Positions 44,535 to 53,209 of a stretch of 64,000 bases of DNA are shown here, piece after piece. The notes under the pieces are model-generated. The model did not search any database. It saw only the letters and a program-made list of their open reading frames with translations, and had not been told where the DNA came from. The translations under genes and the position numbers were made by a program. This DNA comes from Robinsoniella sp. (GTDB lineage Bacteria > Bacillota > Clostridia > Lachnospirales > Lachnospiraceae): NCBI GenBank assembly GCA_023664735.1, contig JAMPFB010000001.1, positions 251,590 through 315,589 of the forward strand, read 5' to 3'. How positions within the stretch are numbered: the stretch's first letter is position 1; each line of letters opens with the position of its first letter.

Positions 44535-45209
44535 ATGGACAATATGTGGGAAATGTATCTTAAAAGTAAAGAAAATATCCGATTTCATCAGGCAGAAATA
44601 TTCAGTCCTTATTGTGAGCAGATACTGGCATGTTCAGAGAATCCGTTGAAAAATACAATAGAAATGGAAGTGAATGGATTTTATCGTTATGAAACCATAT
44701 TTGCCCCGCTTTTTGAAAACGCAGACGAAATGGAAGATGAGGTAAAAGAGACTATATTTGATATTTTTATGCATTATCTTATGGAAATGGATTTAAAGTC
44801 GGGAATGACAAAGGAAGAATACCATATAAGAAGAAAGATGCAGCAGCTGGGTTATGGAGAATATGGGCAGGAAGCAATGAAAGCATACCTGCTGCTTACA
44901 GAAGAACAGAAATATCAGACGGGAAGATACTTGCTGACACAGGAGAAAGTAGGAGCATCGATAGAATTATTTGCCCAAGCTTTAGTTCATATCAGTGGCA
45001 TGGGAGTTGTATATAAAAATAAAGTAATGCCTGAAAAATTGCTGTTTTACACAGGAAAAGAGGAACATGGAAGCTTAAAGCAGATTATTTCATTCATTGA
45101 GTATTTGTTTCTGCCTTTCCATTATACTTTAAGAATTTTCTGGCAGGAGCACTTTGGGGTCATTGGAAAAACAAATACCATGGAATTAGGTTTTATAGAG
45201 CTTTTTTAA
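44535..45209 (+). CDS. Operon gene 2 of the VgrG/Rhs island, unknown
   Basis: A 224-residue, mostly helical acidic protein starting 10 bp after gene 1. Aromatic-rich end: EYLFLPFHYTLRIFWQEHF then ELGFIELF. No catalytic motif, signal peptide or membrane helix long enough to be certain. The frame is open nine codons upstream, overlapping gene 1; ATG 44535 after GAGGATAAGAAA is preferred. Function unknown. Confidence 0.7.
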   Translation: MDNMWEMYLKSKENIRFHQAEIFSPYCEQILACSENPLKNTIEMEVNGFYRYETIFAPLFENADEMEDEVKETIFDIFMHYLMEMDLKSGMTKEEYHIRRKMQQLGYGEYGQEAMKAYLLLTEEQKYQTGRYLLTQEKVGASIELFAQALVHISGMGVVYKNKVMPEKLLFYTGKEEHGSLKQIISFIEYLFLPFHYTLRIFWQEHFGVIGKTNTMELGFIELF

Positions 45210-45225
45210 ATATGGGAGGTAAAGT

Positions 45226-46011
45226 ATGAATTTAAAGGGAAGGCTGATTCCAATATTTACAGAAGGAAATATTCTGACTGGGGAAATGTTAGAAGAAATG
45301 AAAGAGTATGCGGTTGGTTTTGCAAAATTATCTTATGCGGAATATGGAAAAGGTATTTTAAAGGGCTGTAACCTGACGACTACAGACAGTCATATAACGC
45401 TTCATCCGGGAATAGTAATTTGTTTTCAGGAACCGATACTAATTACAATGCCAGCAGCGATTCCGTATTATCCGGTAAACAGGTGGACTGCTTTGAAACT
45501 GGAAGTGGATAAAGAATATGAAAGCAGCTCTTTTAGCATCCGCAATATGAATCTTACTCTGACAGAGGATTTGGAAACGAAAGAAAATGCCATTGAACTT
45601 TGCCGTTTCCGGCTTCAGAAAGGGGCAAAGCTGCGGACGGAATATAGAGAATTTAAAGACTGCAATACAGAATTTGACATCATAAATCAAATTTATTCCG
45701 AATGGGCGGCTTATAAGGAAACAACTTTTTCGCCAGAGATCTTAAGAAACTATGCAGAGGAGTTGATGAAATCAGAGATAGTGAATCCTTGGGATATGGT
45801 ATTTGTGCAGCAGATATTCAATAACCACGGAGAGCCTTTGGAACGAAAGGCGATTCAGATGTATTTAAGTCAAAGGCTTGGGGGCGATATGAATGAGTGC
45901 AGCAATATGGCGATTTATGAAAGGCTGACGAAGGTGTTAGAGAAAGCGAAAGGGGAAATAACGAGCCCGGTAAGAAGACAGGGAAGTGGACGAAGGATAA
46001 TGGTGGATTAG
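45226..46011 (+). CDS. Operon gene 3, possible baseplate/tail-type protein
   Basis: A 261-residue protein. The N-terminal 130 residues alternate beta strands and turns: KGILKGCNLTTTDSHITLHPGIVIC, given here in part as GILKGCNL and HITLHPGIVI, then ITMPAAIPYYP. This 'start from a point, reach a beta-sandwich shell' pattern reminds me of the N-terminal shell domain of TssK and phage receptor-binding proteins. The C-terminal half is helical and ends basic (SPVRRQGSGRRIMVD). GGGAGG precedes the ATG. Assignment is tentative. Confidence 0.68.
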   Translation: MNLKGRLIPIFTEGNILTGEMLEEMKEYAVGFAKLSYAEYGKGILKGCNLTTTDSHITLHPGIVICFQEPILITMPAAIPYYPVNRWTALKLEVDKEYESSSFSIRNMNLTLTEDLETKENAIELCRFRLQKGAKLRTEYREFKDCNTEFDIINQIYSEWAAYKETTFSPEILRNYAEELMKSEIVNPWDMVFVQQIFNNHGEPLERKAIQMYLSQRLGGDMNECSNMAIYERLTKVLEKAKGEITSPVRRQGSGRRIMVD

Positions 46012-46057
46012 AAATATAATACTTCTACAAAAACGAAACACAGAAAGGATAGAAAGA

Positions 46058-46966
46058 ATGAAACTAACGGAAGTCACTGGGGATTTATTGCAAAATACAA
46101 CCCAGTATATAGCAGAACATTATGAGGAAATCCAAAAAGAATTGATGATTCATATGGAAAAATGCCTAGAGGAATATTACAAGCGCCAAAAAGAAATAGC
46201 TCCAGTTCCGCTGCAGATGATAGCAGTTACCTTTTTAAACACAGCAGTATATTTTGGAGAATCTTCGCTAAGGGTATGGTTCTATGGAAAAGACAAAATA
46301 TGGGAAGAACCATTGCTGATTCACGATATGGAATGTGAATGGATGTTAAAGGGCTGGCAGGAATATGAAAAAGCTTTAAAAACATATGGACAGGAAAAAA
46401 GCATGAAAGAAGAAGAGACGGAAGTCCTAAAGCGAAAGATGTTAAGGGTTTATATGAAATTTATAAGCTGTAATATGAAATATCTGTTAAGGGACATAAG
46501 AGAACTGGTAGCCTATAAAAACATAGTAAAAGCAAAAGATATGTTAGTGACTTTTGGAGAATATATGGACTGGCAGCAGAGAATTGTCATAGAACGGGAG
46601 GAAATTGATATTTTCCAGCATAAGGAAGAAGAATCCCTGCAGTACCGTTCTTTTACGGAAAGCGTGTATAAAAATAAAAAGTTTTTCCATATGGATTTTA
46701 CTGGATGTGTGTTTTTAAACTGTAAGTTTGAAAACTGTGAAATGGAAAACATATGGATTCATGATGCTGTATTTCAAAATTGTAAATTTGAGAAGGTAAA
46801 TTGGAAACAATGTGAATTTTACGGAGCTACATTTTTACAATGTTCCTTTCGAGAAACTGACTTTTTTGAAGTGAAAGAAATACAGGAAAACGTCACGCCG
46901 GAGGAACTAAAGAGTTTGTATAAACCTGTGGAATATGTGGAATGTACCGGATTGGAGGGGAAATAA
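46058..46966 (+). CDS. Operon gene 4, helical protein with C-terminal pentapeptide repeats
   Basis: A 302-residue protein. Residues 1-200 are helical; residues about 205-270 form pentapeptide repeats (DFTGC VFLNC KFENC, then AVFQNCKFEKVNW and ATFLQCSFRETDF), a right-handed beta-helix of about three coils. Pentapeptide proteins commonly sit beside PAAR-like proteins in type VI gene clusters. It abuts the next gene without a gap. Confidence 0.75.
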   Translation: MKLTEVTGDLLQNTTQYIAEHYEEIQKELMIHMEKCLEEYYKRQKEIAPVPLQMIAVTFLNTAVYFGESSLRVWFYGKDKIWEEPLLIHDMECEWMLKGWQEYEKALKTYGQEKSMKEEETEVLKRKMLRVYMKFISCNMKYLLRDIRELVAYKNIVKAKDMLVTFGEYMDWQQRIVIEREEIDIFQHKEEESLQYRSFTESVYKNKKFFHMDFTGCVFLNCKFENCEMENIWIHDAVFQNCKFEKVNWKQCEFYGATFLQCSFRETDFFEVKEIQENVTPEELKSLYKPVEYVECTGLEGK

Positions 46967-47503
46967 ATGGAATATTTTCTATTGAAGTTAAGTCCAAAAG
47001 TCAAAAATCCTATCAGGCTGCGGGCATATTATGCAGATACAGATTCTCCTATTGTAACCTATGAAAGTTTAAAGGAGCTGTCGGTGGCATACATAGAAGA
47101 TAAAGGAGAAGTGGAACTGACAGATATTCTCACCAGTCCCATTTTTATGGTGTCGGGACAGGTGAAACAATTATTACAGTTGTTTGACCCAGATATAAAA
47201 TTTAAAGCCATACAGATGTTTGGCTTTTATCAGAAAGAAGAATTAAAACCCTTATATTACGTTCCAAAGTTTCAGGAATATCCATGTTTGCATAAAGAAG
47301 TGGCAGTAAATCCTAACGGGACAGTAAATGAGGTAGTTCTGGATAAATCAAAAACACCGGAGGCTTCCATATTCCGTATTCAGGGATTAATGGAAAACAG
47401 AATCATTGTATCACTGGAGGTAGCGGAAAGCCTTCTTAGAAGACCTTTTTATGGCATTGGATTGGAAAAAGTGGAGGTAAAAGCATGGGCGACCAATATA
47501 TAA
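46967..47503 (+). CDS. Operon gene 5, Imm11-like (DUF1629-type) protein
   Basis: A 178-residue protein. N terminus MEYFLLKLSPKVKNP, a mid IFMVSGQVKQLLQLFDPDI block and C-terminal IFRIQGLMENRIIVSLEVAESLLRR follow the order of the Imm11/DUF1629 family, which is found as immunity or accessory proteins of polymorphic toxins. It overlaps the DUF4280 gene by 19 bp, which suggests translational coupling to the tip protein rather than to a toxin. Confidence in the family is moderate. Confidence 0.6.
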   Translation: MEYFLLKLSPKVKNPIRLRAYYADTDSPIVTYESLKELSVAYIEDKGEVELTDILTSPIFMVSGQVKQLLQLFDPDIKFKAIQMFGFYQKEELKPLYYVPKFQEYPCLHKEVAVNPNGTVNEVVLDKSKTPEASIFRIQGLMENRIIVSLEVAESLLRRPFYGIGLEKVEVKAWATNI

Positions 47504-47910
47504 CAATGTATGCAAAATTAACATGCGATATGGGCTGTATGGAAAATTACCTGAATGTGGGAACCGACCATGGGGTATATAAGGTTACGGCAGAAGGAGA
47601 ATCTTATCCTGTTATGAATGGGGCGGATTATATTGTGGGAGATAATATTCCTCAGTTTGGCATGTGCAAATCCCCAACCAACATGGATTATGAGAAACAG
47701 GGGTTACAGAAAAAAATTTGGGGAAATATAAAAAATTTTTTTATGAAAGACGGAAAATGCAAATGTACGCCCAAGATACTGACAGAATGGATAGAAGTGA
47801 AAGATGACAATATTTTAGAGGGCAAAGGAGTACTTACAGAAAAAAGCAAGCTGGTATGTGCAAATGGAGGAATCATATCCATTGTAATTGAGAAAGGAGA
47901 AACAGAATGA
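47485..47910 (+). CDS. DUF4280 PAAR-like spike-tip protein
   Basis: A 141-residue protein of the DUF4280 type. Cysteines are at LTCDMGC, FGMCKSPTN, GKCKCTP and KLVCANGG, and the ends form short beta strands, consistent with a metal-bound PAAR-like cone. PAAR proteins cap VgrG spikes and carry effectors. The start overlaps gene 5, and the stop overlaps the next start (ATGA). In a Gram-positive this points to an extracellular-delivery or toxin-assembly role. Confidence 0.85.
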   Translation: MGDQYITMYAKLTCDMGCMENYLNVGTDHGVYKVTAEGESYPVMNGADYIVGDNIPQFGMCKSPTNMDYEKQGLQKKIWGNIKNFFMKDGKCKCTPKILTEWIEVKDDNILEGKGVLTEKSKLVCANGGIISIVIEKGETE

Positions 47911-48488
47911 GTTATACAGATGAAGAAATATTAAAGCAGAGGATTGGAAGAAAAACAGCGGAAATGAAAGGGGAGGAAAATTCTGAAGAGGAAATAAAAC
48001 CTCAAGGGGAAGTGCTGTTGAAAGAAACGGAATTGTATGAAGGAAAGCTGAAAATAAAACTTCCGGAAGATGCAGAAGCATTAACAGAAGAAGGAATCCG
48101 AGCAACTCACCCCCATGGCAATCCGCCACAGCATTCCTATGTTTCCTTAAATGCGGGAGTTTCCATAAGCTTCCATCATACTATAACACCACTGAAAGAA
48201 ACAGGAGTGGCTGGAGCCGCTGGGTTTGCAGGAAAATTTCTGGAGAAAAATGGAGCAGGCGTTACTGTTTTTGGAAAGAAAATCATTTCTTTGGGAGATA
48301 AAAAACTTGCAGTTTTGGAGGCGGTAAGCAGAGGGATGGACGGTGGGGTTTTTAATCTGTTTGTTTACGCTTCCATGGAGGACAGGCTGTTGCTGCTTAA
48401 TATCAGTATGCCTGCAAAAGAAGCGGAAAAGAAAAAGAAACTGGCTTATGAGATATTAGAAAGTATAGAAATAATAGAAGAACCGTAA
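47907..48488 (+). CDS. DcrB/DUF1795-like protein, candidate effector chaperone (EagR-like)
   Basis: A 193-residue protein without signal peptide. After a charged N terminus (1-50), a domain runs ETELYEGKLKIKLPEDAEAL ... SLNAGVSISFHH ... FGKKIISLGDKKLAVLEAV ... YEILESIEII, the strand order of DcrB/DUF1795 proteins. In type VI systems EagR proteins of this family bind the hydrophobic segments of Rhs effectors. Here the gene lies 16 bp before a VgrG-hydrophobic-Rhs fusion, so the same partnership is inferred. Confidence 0.7.
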   Translation: MSYTDEEILKQRIGRKTAEMKGEENSEEEIKPQGEVLLKETELYEGKLKIKLPEDAEALTEEGIRATHPHGNPPQHSYVSLNAGVSISFHHTITPLKETGVAGAAGFAGKFLEKNGAGVTVFGKKIISLGDKKLAVLEAVSRGMDGGVFNLFVYASMEDRLLLLNISMPAKEAEKKKKLAYEILESIEIIEEP

Positions 48489-48504
48489 GAAGGGAAGTGA
48501 AAAG

Positions 48505-51500
48505 GTGAACAATACAGGAAATTATCAGGACATTGGCAGAGTGCGCCTTTCTCTTGCCGGAATTACAGGACATATACTGGATATCTCCATTCATTCCAAA
48601 AGGAACAGTTATGCTGTTGCAAAGGTGAGGTTCATGCTGGATTCTCCTCTTAGCATGTCCCGGATGGGAGCATTAAATAATCAGGAAATGACCCTTTATC
48701 TGGAGGACGGCAGCCTGCTGTTTTCCGGCATTTGTGCATCCACCAGCGCTGCAAGCACAAGCGGCTATATGGAGCTGGAGATCAAGGCTTATTCCAAAGG
48801 CTATCTTCTGGATAAGAAAAAGAAACGCAGAACCTTTCAGGACCCGGCAAAAGACCTGCAGACCATTGCAGATACTGTTGGAAGCGAATATGGCGCTGTG
48901 GTTCAAGTGGAAAAGAATGTGTCATTGCCTCAAATAGAAACGCAGGATTCGGAAACGGACTGGGCATTTTTGCAAAGGCTTGCCAACAAAGAAGGAATGA
49001 ACCTATATGATAACATCACTGCGCCTAAGTCCCTTCTTGTTATGGGCAGTCTTGGAACAGGCAATTGCCCGTCTCTTTTGGAGGCTGTTCCCGTTTCTGT
49101 GGAAAAAAACATAGAAGAATATCAGAAAACGGAACAGAACCATCCGGAAGAATTCAGCGGAAGCTATGAGTTTGTAAAAGAAACCGTTGCAGTGCCTGAG
49201 CTTACTATCAGTGCAGGGTATTTGGTGGGTAACTTAATCGTACAGGAAAGCCGCATTATCAACAGAAGCGGACTGCTCCTGAACCTGCTTACCATCAGGC
49301 GGAAGGAAGCGGAGAAGGTGCCTTATAAGCTGCGAAGCACAGGCAGAGGAAACTTTTCTGCCATATTGACAGGAACGGTGCTGGCAGTGGAAGGAACCAA
49401 TGTAAAAGTGCATTTTCAGGTGGATGAAAGTCAGGCGGAAGCACAGGCAATGTGGATGCCCTATGAAAATACCATGAATAACTACTTTTACTGTATGCCG
49501 GATGAGGGAGACAAGGTATTTTGCTATTATGACAGTGAAGGAAGCAGCGTCTGCCTTGGCAGTATTCATGAAAATACGGACAACAGCGATTTTTCCGATT
49601 ATAGCGTCAGACGTCTTACCAGTCAGGATGAAATGATACGGTTTGGAAAAGAAGACATGGAGCTTGTAGCAGGCAGGGAGGAAGCCGACAAGGGTGGAAG
49701 TCAATATTCCCGGATTTCCTTCGATCTGACAGAAGGAATCAAGATTCACAGTGACAAGGATATTACCATAGACGGAAAAGAAGACCTGATACTTTCTGCA
49801 GGAAAAGCACAGGCAGAAGGAAACCTTTCCATATATGCGGTGGAGGAAATTGCTCTGGAAACAGGGGAAAGCAGTATTTCCATTGACAACGAGGAAATAA
49901 ATGTGAAAACACCTATGTACGTGTGGGAAGGCTTTGCGAAGGAAAGTGGTTATGAGCATATAGAAGACGAGTATCAGGACTGGTTTGAGGTGGGAGCCGA
50001 TATCCTGCAGATGGGACTTGATATTATTGGAATGACAGAAATCCCTATTGTAAGTCAGGTGGCGGATTTAGCCAGCGGTGTGATTTCCCTTGCAAGAGGG
50101 GACTATGTGGGCTTTGGATTGTCCTTGGTGGGAATGATACCGCTTGTAGGAAGCGCCGCCACTGCCGGAAAAATGGGTAAGACTGCCCAAAAGGTGGCAA
50201 AAACCGCAACTAAAGCCATAAAAGGCATCAAAAACTTTGAGAAAATATGCAAGACCGGAAAAAAAGTGATAAAAACGGTGGAGCTGGTTACTTTGGGGTT
50301 AGGAGTACTCAGGTCTGCCAAGGCGGATTATGAGATTATGAAAAGGATTATCTCCGGCGAATTTGATCCTTTCCATAATGCGGAGGATGCCAGCCTGCTG
50401 CTAAGCTCCATTCAGGGAAAGATTCAGCTGGCTTCTGCATACAAACGGTACAAAAAGAATCAGGCGGGGAAGAAATCTCAGGGACCGGATAATGAGACAA
50501 AATCAAATCATAATAATACGGAAGGAGATGGTAATGGAACAAAGCAATGTGAGGGGGATCCTATCGATGTGGTAACCGGAAGTATGAGTGTCACCCATAT
50601 AGACAGCAGTTTATATGACATACTGGAACCCTTTGATTTAAAAAGGATTTATGAATCTGTTTATACCAATAAAGACAAAATGCTGGGAAGCAGATGGATG
50701 TTTAACATGGAAACCTGCATAGAGGATCTTGGTGAAGAGATTGTGTTGCAGATGGAAGATATGCATTTGGAAACATTTGCAGGGAAAAAAGGAGAAACTG
50801 GAACTGTTTATGAAAATAAGAAACCCGGAAACATAAATTACCTGTTAAAGAAGACAGAAGAAGGGTACGAGGTAAAAGACACAAAACAGAGAAGACTTTA
50901 CCGTTATAATAGACAGGGGAAGCTGACTGAACGCAGTGACCGTTTTGGAAATCAGGTGATTCTTACCTATCAGGGAGAAAATTTAGAGCGGATTTCCTTA
51001 AGCAGCGGACAGTATTTAAAGTTTGGCTATGAAAATGGAAAGGTGCAGACGGTAACAGATACTTTGGGAAAAATCATCCGCTATGGTTATGAAGGGGAAC
51101 TGTTAACGCAGGTGACCTTTGCAGACTGCGGCAGCATCCGCTATGCCTATACGCCGGAAGGGTACATAAGCTCCATTACAGATCAGAATGGAATCACCTA
51201 TGTGACTAATGAATATGACAGAAAAGGAAGGGTAATCCGTCAGACATTGATAAACGGTGAGGAATATATTCAGATTTACAATGATAAGGAACGAAAAAAT
51301 ATCTTTCTCAGAAGCTCTGATAATTCTTCCACAACTTATGAATATAATGGAGGCAGGCTTCCAGTAAAAATAACATACAATGACGGAACATGTGAGGAAA
51401 CCGGGTATGATGCCTCAGAACATGTGGTTTACCGCCGTGACCGCAGAGGGGCGGAAAGCTGGTACACCTATTCCGCAGAGGGGAATCTGATTCGGGAGAC

Positions 51501-53205
51501 TCAGCCAAATGGTCTGATAACAGAATGGCAGCATGACAGTCATGGAAACCCTCTATGGGAAAAAGACAATGATGGAAAAGAAATTTACTATGAGTATGAC
51601 GGATACGGAAATCTAAGCAGAAAGAAAGTAAAGATAAAGGAGAACCAGTGGCAGGAAACCAGTTATGAGCATGACAGGCATGGGCGGCTTTTAGAAACAA
51701 CCGATGCTCTGGGAAATACCACCAAAAGAACTTATGAAACCAATTTTAATCTGCCTTCGGAGATGATAGGAGCAGAAGGGGAATATACCCGTTTTGCCTA
51801 TGACAAGGCAGGCAGAAACATGGAATTACATAATATTTATGGAACCACAACCTATGGTTATAGCAGCATGGATCTGTGCATGGAAGAAATATGGAATGGG
51901 AACATCATAAAAAGATATTCCTATGATAACCTTGGAAATCTGATTCGTTTTTATGGATCAAATGACTGCACCTTGAACAGCCAGCAGGTAACCATAAGCT
52001 ATGAGTACGATGCTTTTGACCGTCTGATAAAAAAAGAAGATGCCTTGGGGAACATTCAGGCAGTCTGCAGGGACAAGGCAGGAAATATCAAAAAGGAAGT
52101 CCATCCTAACACATACAGCAGGGATACCAAAGACGGGGAAGGAATTGTATATGAATATGATTCGGATGGCAACTGCACCAGAATCCTTTACCCGGATGGA
52201 GGCATTGTAAGGATGTGGTATGATGCCTGTGGCAATTTGCTCAAAAGAGTGGAGCCGGAAGAATACCAGAAAGAAACAGATGACGGGGCAGGGTATACTT
52301 ATGAATATGACTGTATGAACCGTCTGGTTTCCGTTACAACCCCTTATGGAATCGTGGAAAAAAGATATGTGTATGACCTAAAGGGAAATGTTGTAAAAGA
52401 AATTGACGCAAAAGGAATGGAAACCGGAAATAATGATGCAGAGCGTATCGGGACACTCTACCTGTACAACAAAGCCGGATGGCTTCTGGAAAAACGGGTT
52501 CCCATAACCTATGAAGAAGAAACCGGGGAAGTATGCTATGAGCTTACGGCTTATGAATATGATATCCTTGGAAACGTGGTTCAGGAGAAGAAGTATCAGA
52601 ATCCCCAGACTAGGGAAAGCGCCGTGGGAAAGGTACTGGTACTTTACAAGGAATACGACAAAAGCAGCCGTCTGGTGCGGGTATGGGACAGCATGGGCGG
52701 AGAAATCTCCTATGGCTATGATGAGCTGGGACAGAAAACCTGGGAAAAGAAAAAGCTCAGCGGGGAAACCTTCCTGCTTATCCGGTATGTCTATGAGATG
52801 CCGGAAAGAATCAGCCGCATGGAGGAATACTCCGTAACGAAGGAAGGAAAAGCAGAGAGACTTGCCATTACCAAATATACCTATGACAAAACGGGAAACC
52901 TGATAAAGATCATAACCCCTAACGGCAATGAAATCCTGCGGGAATACGACAGGGCTGACCGCCTTGTGGCAGAAACCCACAGGGAAAAGAAGGGAGAAAT
53001 CTGCCGTGCCCTCCGTCTGAGCTATGATGCCGCCCATAATGTAACAAGGGAAGAAAACTACCGTGGTGAGGAAACACAGCCTTACGCTGTAACAGAATAC
53101 CAGTATGACCTGTTAAACCGGAAAACCGCAGTAACATACCCGGACGGCGGGCAGGAAAGAAAGCTCTATGACAGAAACTTAAAACATATTGAAAGGAGGA
53201 ATTAA
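48505..53205 (+). CDS. VgrG-hydrophobic pretoxin-Rhs fusion protein, lacking an Rhs core and toxin end
   Basis: A 1566-residue protein with GTG start (AAGGGAAG upstream). Order: VgrG-like gp27/gp5 region (1-~480; ETDWAFLQRLANKEG, OB fold GNFSAILTGTVLAVEG, YFYCMPDEGDKVFCYY, then beta-helix spike ITIDGKEDLILSAG); hydrophobic region (about 495-565; GDYVGFGLSLVGMIPLVGSA); charged linker; DUF6531 (about 684-760; GDPIDVVTGSMSV); about 40 YD/Rhs repeats to the end. It stops at HIERRN without the DPxGxxDG core or a C-terminal toxin, unlike complete Rhs effectors. It is a candidate delivery shell. Confidence 0.85.
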   Translation: MNNTGNYQDIGRVRLSLAGITGHILDISIHSKRNSYAVAKVRFMLDSPLSMSRMGALNNQEMTLYLEDGSLLFSGICASTSAASTSGYMELEIKAYSKGYLLDKKKKRRTFQDPAKDLQTIADTVGSEYGAVVQVEKNVSLPQIETQDSETDWAFLQRLANKEGMNLYDNITAPKSLLVMGSLGTGNCPSLLEAVPVSVEKNIEEYQKTEQNHPEEFSGSYEFVKETVAVPELTISAGYLVGNLIVQESRIINRSGLLLNLLTIRRKEAEKVPYKLRSTGRGNFSAILTGTVLAVEGTNVKVHFQVDESQAEAQAMWMPYENTMNNYFYCMPDEGDKVFCYYDSEGSSVCLGSIHENTDNSDFSDYSVRRLTSQDEMIRFGKEDMELVAGREEADKGGSQYSRISFDLTEGIKIHSDKDITIDGKEDLILSAGKAQAEGNLSIYAVEEIALETGESSISIDNEEINVKTPMYVWEGFAKESGYEHIEDEYQDWFEVGADILQMGLDIIGMTEIPIVSQVADLASGVISLARGDYVGFGLSLVGMIPLVGSAATAGKMGKTAQKVAKTATKAIKGIKNFEKICKTGKKVIKTVELVTLGLGVLRSAKADYEIMKRIISGEFDPFHNAEDASLLLSSIQGKIQLASAYKRYKKNQAGKKSQGPDNETKSNHNNTEGDGNGTKQCEGDPIDVVTGSMSVTHIDSSLYDILEPFDLKRIYESVYTNKDKMLGSRWMFNMETCIEDLGEEIVLQMEDMHLETFAGKKGETGTVYENKKPGNINYLLKKTEEGYEVKDTKQRRLYRYNRQGKLTERSDRFGNQVILTYQGENLERISLSSGQYLKFGYENGKVQTVTDTLGKIIRYGYEGELLTQVTFADCGSIRYAYTPEGYISSITDQNGITYVTNEYDRKGRVIRQTLINGEEYIQIYNDKERKNIFLRSSDNSSTTYEYNGGRLPVKITYNDGTCEETGYDASEHVVYRRDRRGAESWYTYSAEGNLIRETQPNGLITEWQHDSHGNPLWEKDNDGKEIYYEYDGYGNLSRKKVKIKENQWQETSYEHDRHGRLLETTDALGNTTKRTYETNFNLPSEMIGAEGEYTRFAYDKAGRNMELHNIYGTTTYGYSSMDLCMEEIWNGNIIKRYSYDNLGNLIRFYGSNDCTLNSQQVTISYEYDAFDRLIKKEDALGNIQAVCRDKAGNIKKEVHPNTYSRDTKDGEGIVYEYDSDGNCTRILYPDGGIVRMWYDACGNLLKRVEPEEYQKETDDGAGYTYEYDCMNRLVSVTTPYGIVEKRYVYDLKGNVVKEIDAKGMETGNNDAERIGTLYLYNKAGWLLEKRVPITYEEETGEVCYELTAYEYDILGNVVQEKKYQNPQTRESAVGKVLVLYKEYDKSSRLVRVWDSMGGEISYGYDELGQKTWEKKKLSGETFLLIRYVYEMPERISRMEEYSVTKEGKAERLAITKYTYDKTGNLIKIITPNGNEILREYDRADRLVAETHREKKGEICRALRLSYDAAHNVTREENYRGEETQPYAVTEYQYDLLNRKTAVTYPDGGQERKLYDRNLKHIERRN

Positions 53206-53209
53206 AATC

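Noticed and set aside
49234..49959. 241-codon minus-strand open frame inside the VgrG-Rhs gene
   Set aside because: It is the mirror of a strongly coding plus-strand region, has no ribosome binding site and no domain pattern.
52378..53037. 219-codon minus-strand open frame inside the Rhs repeats
   Set aside because: Same reason: a shadow of the repetitive Rhs coding sequence.
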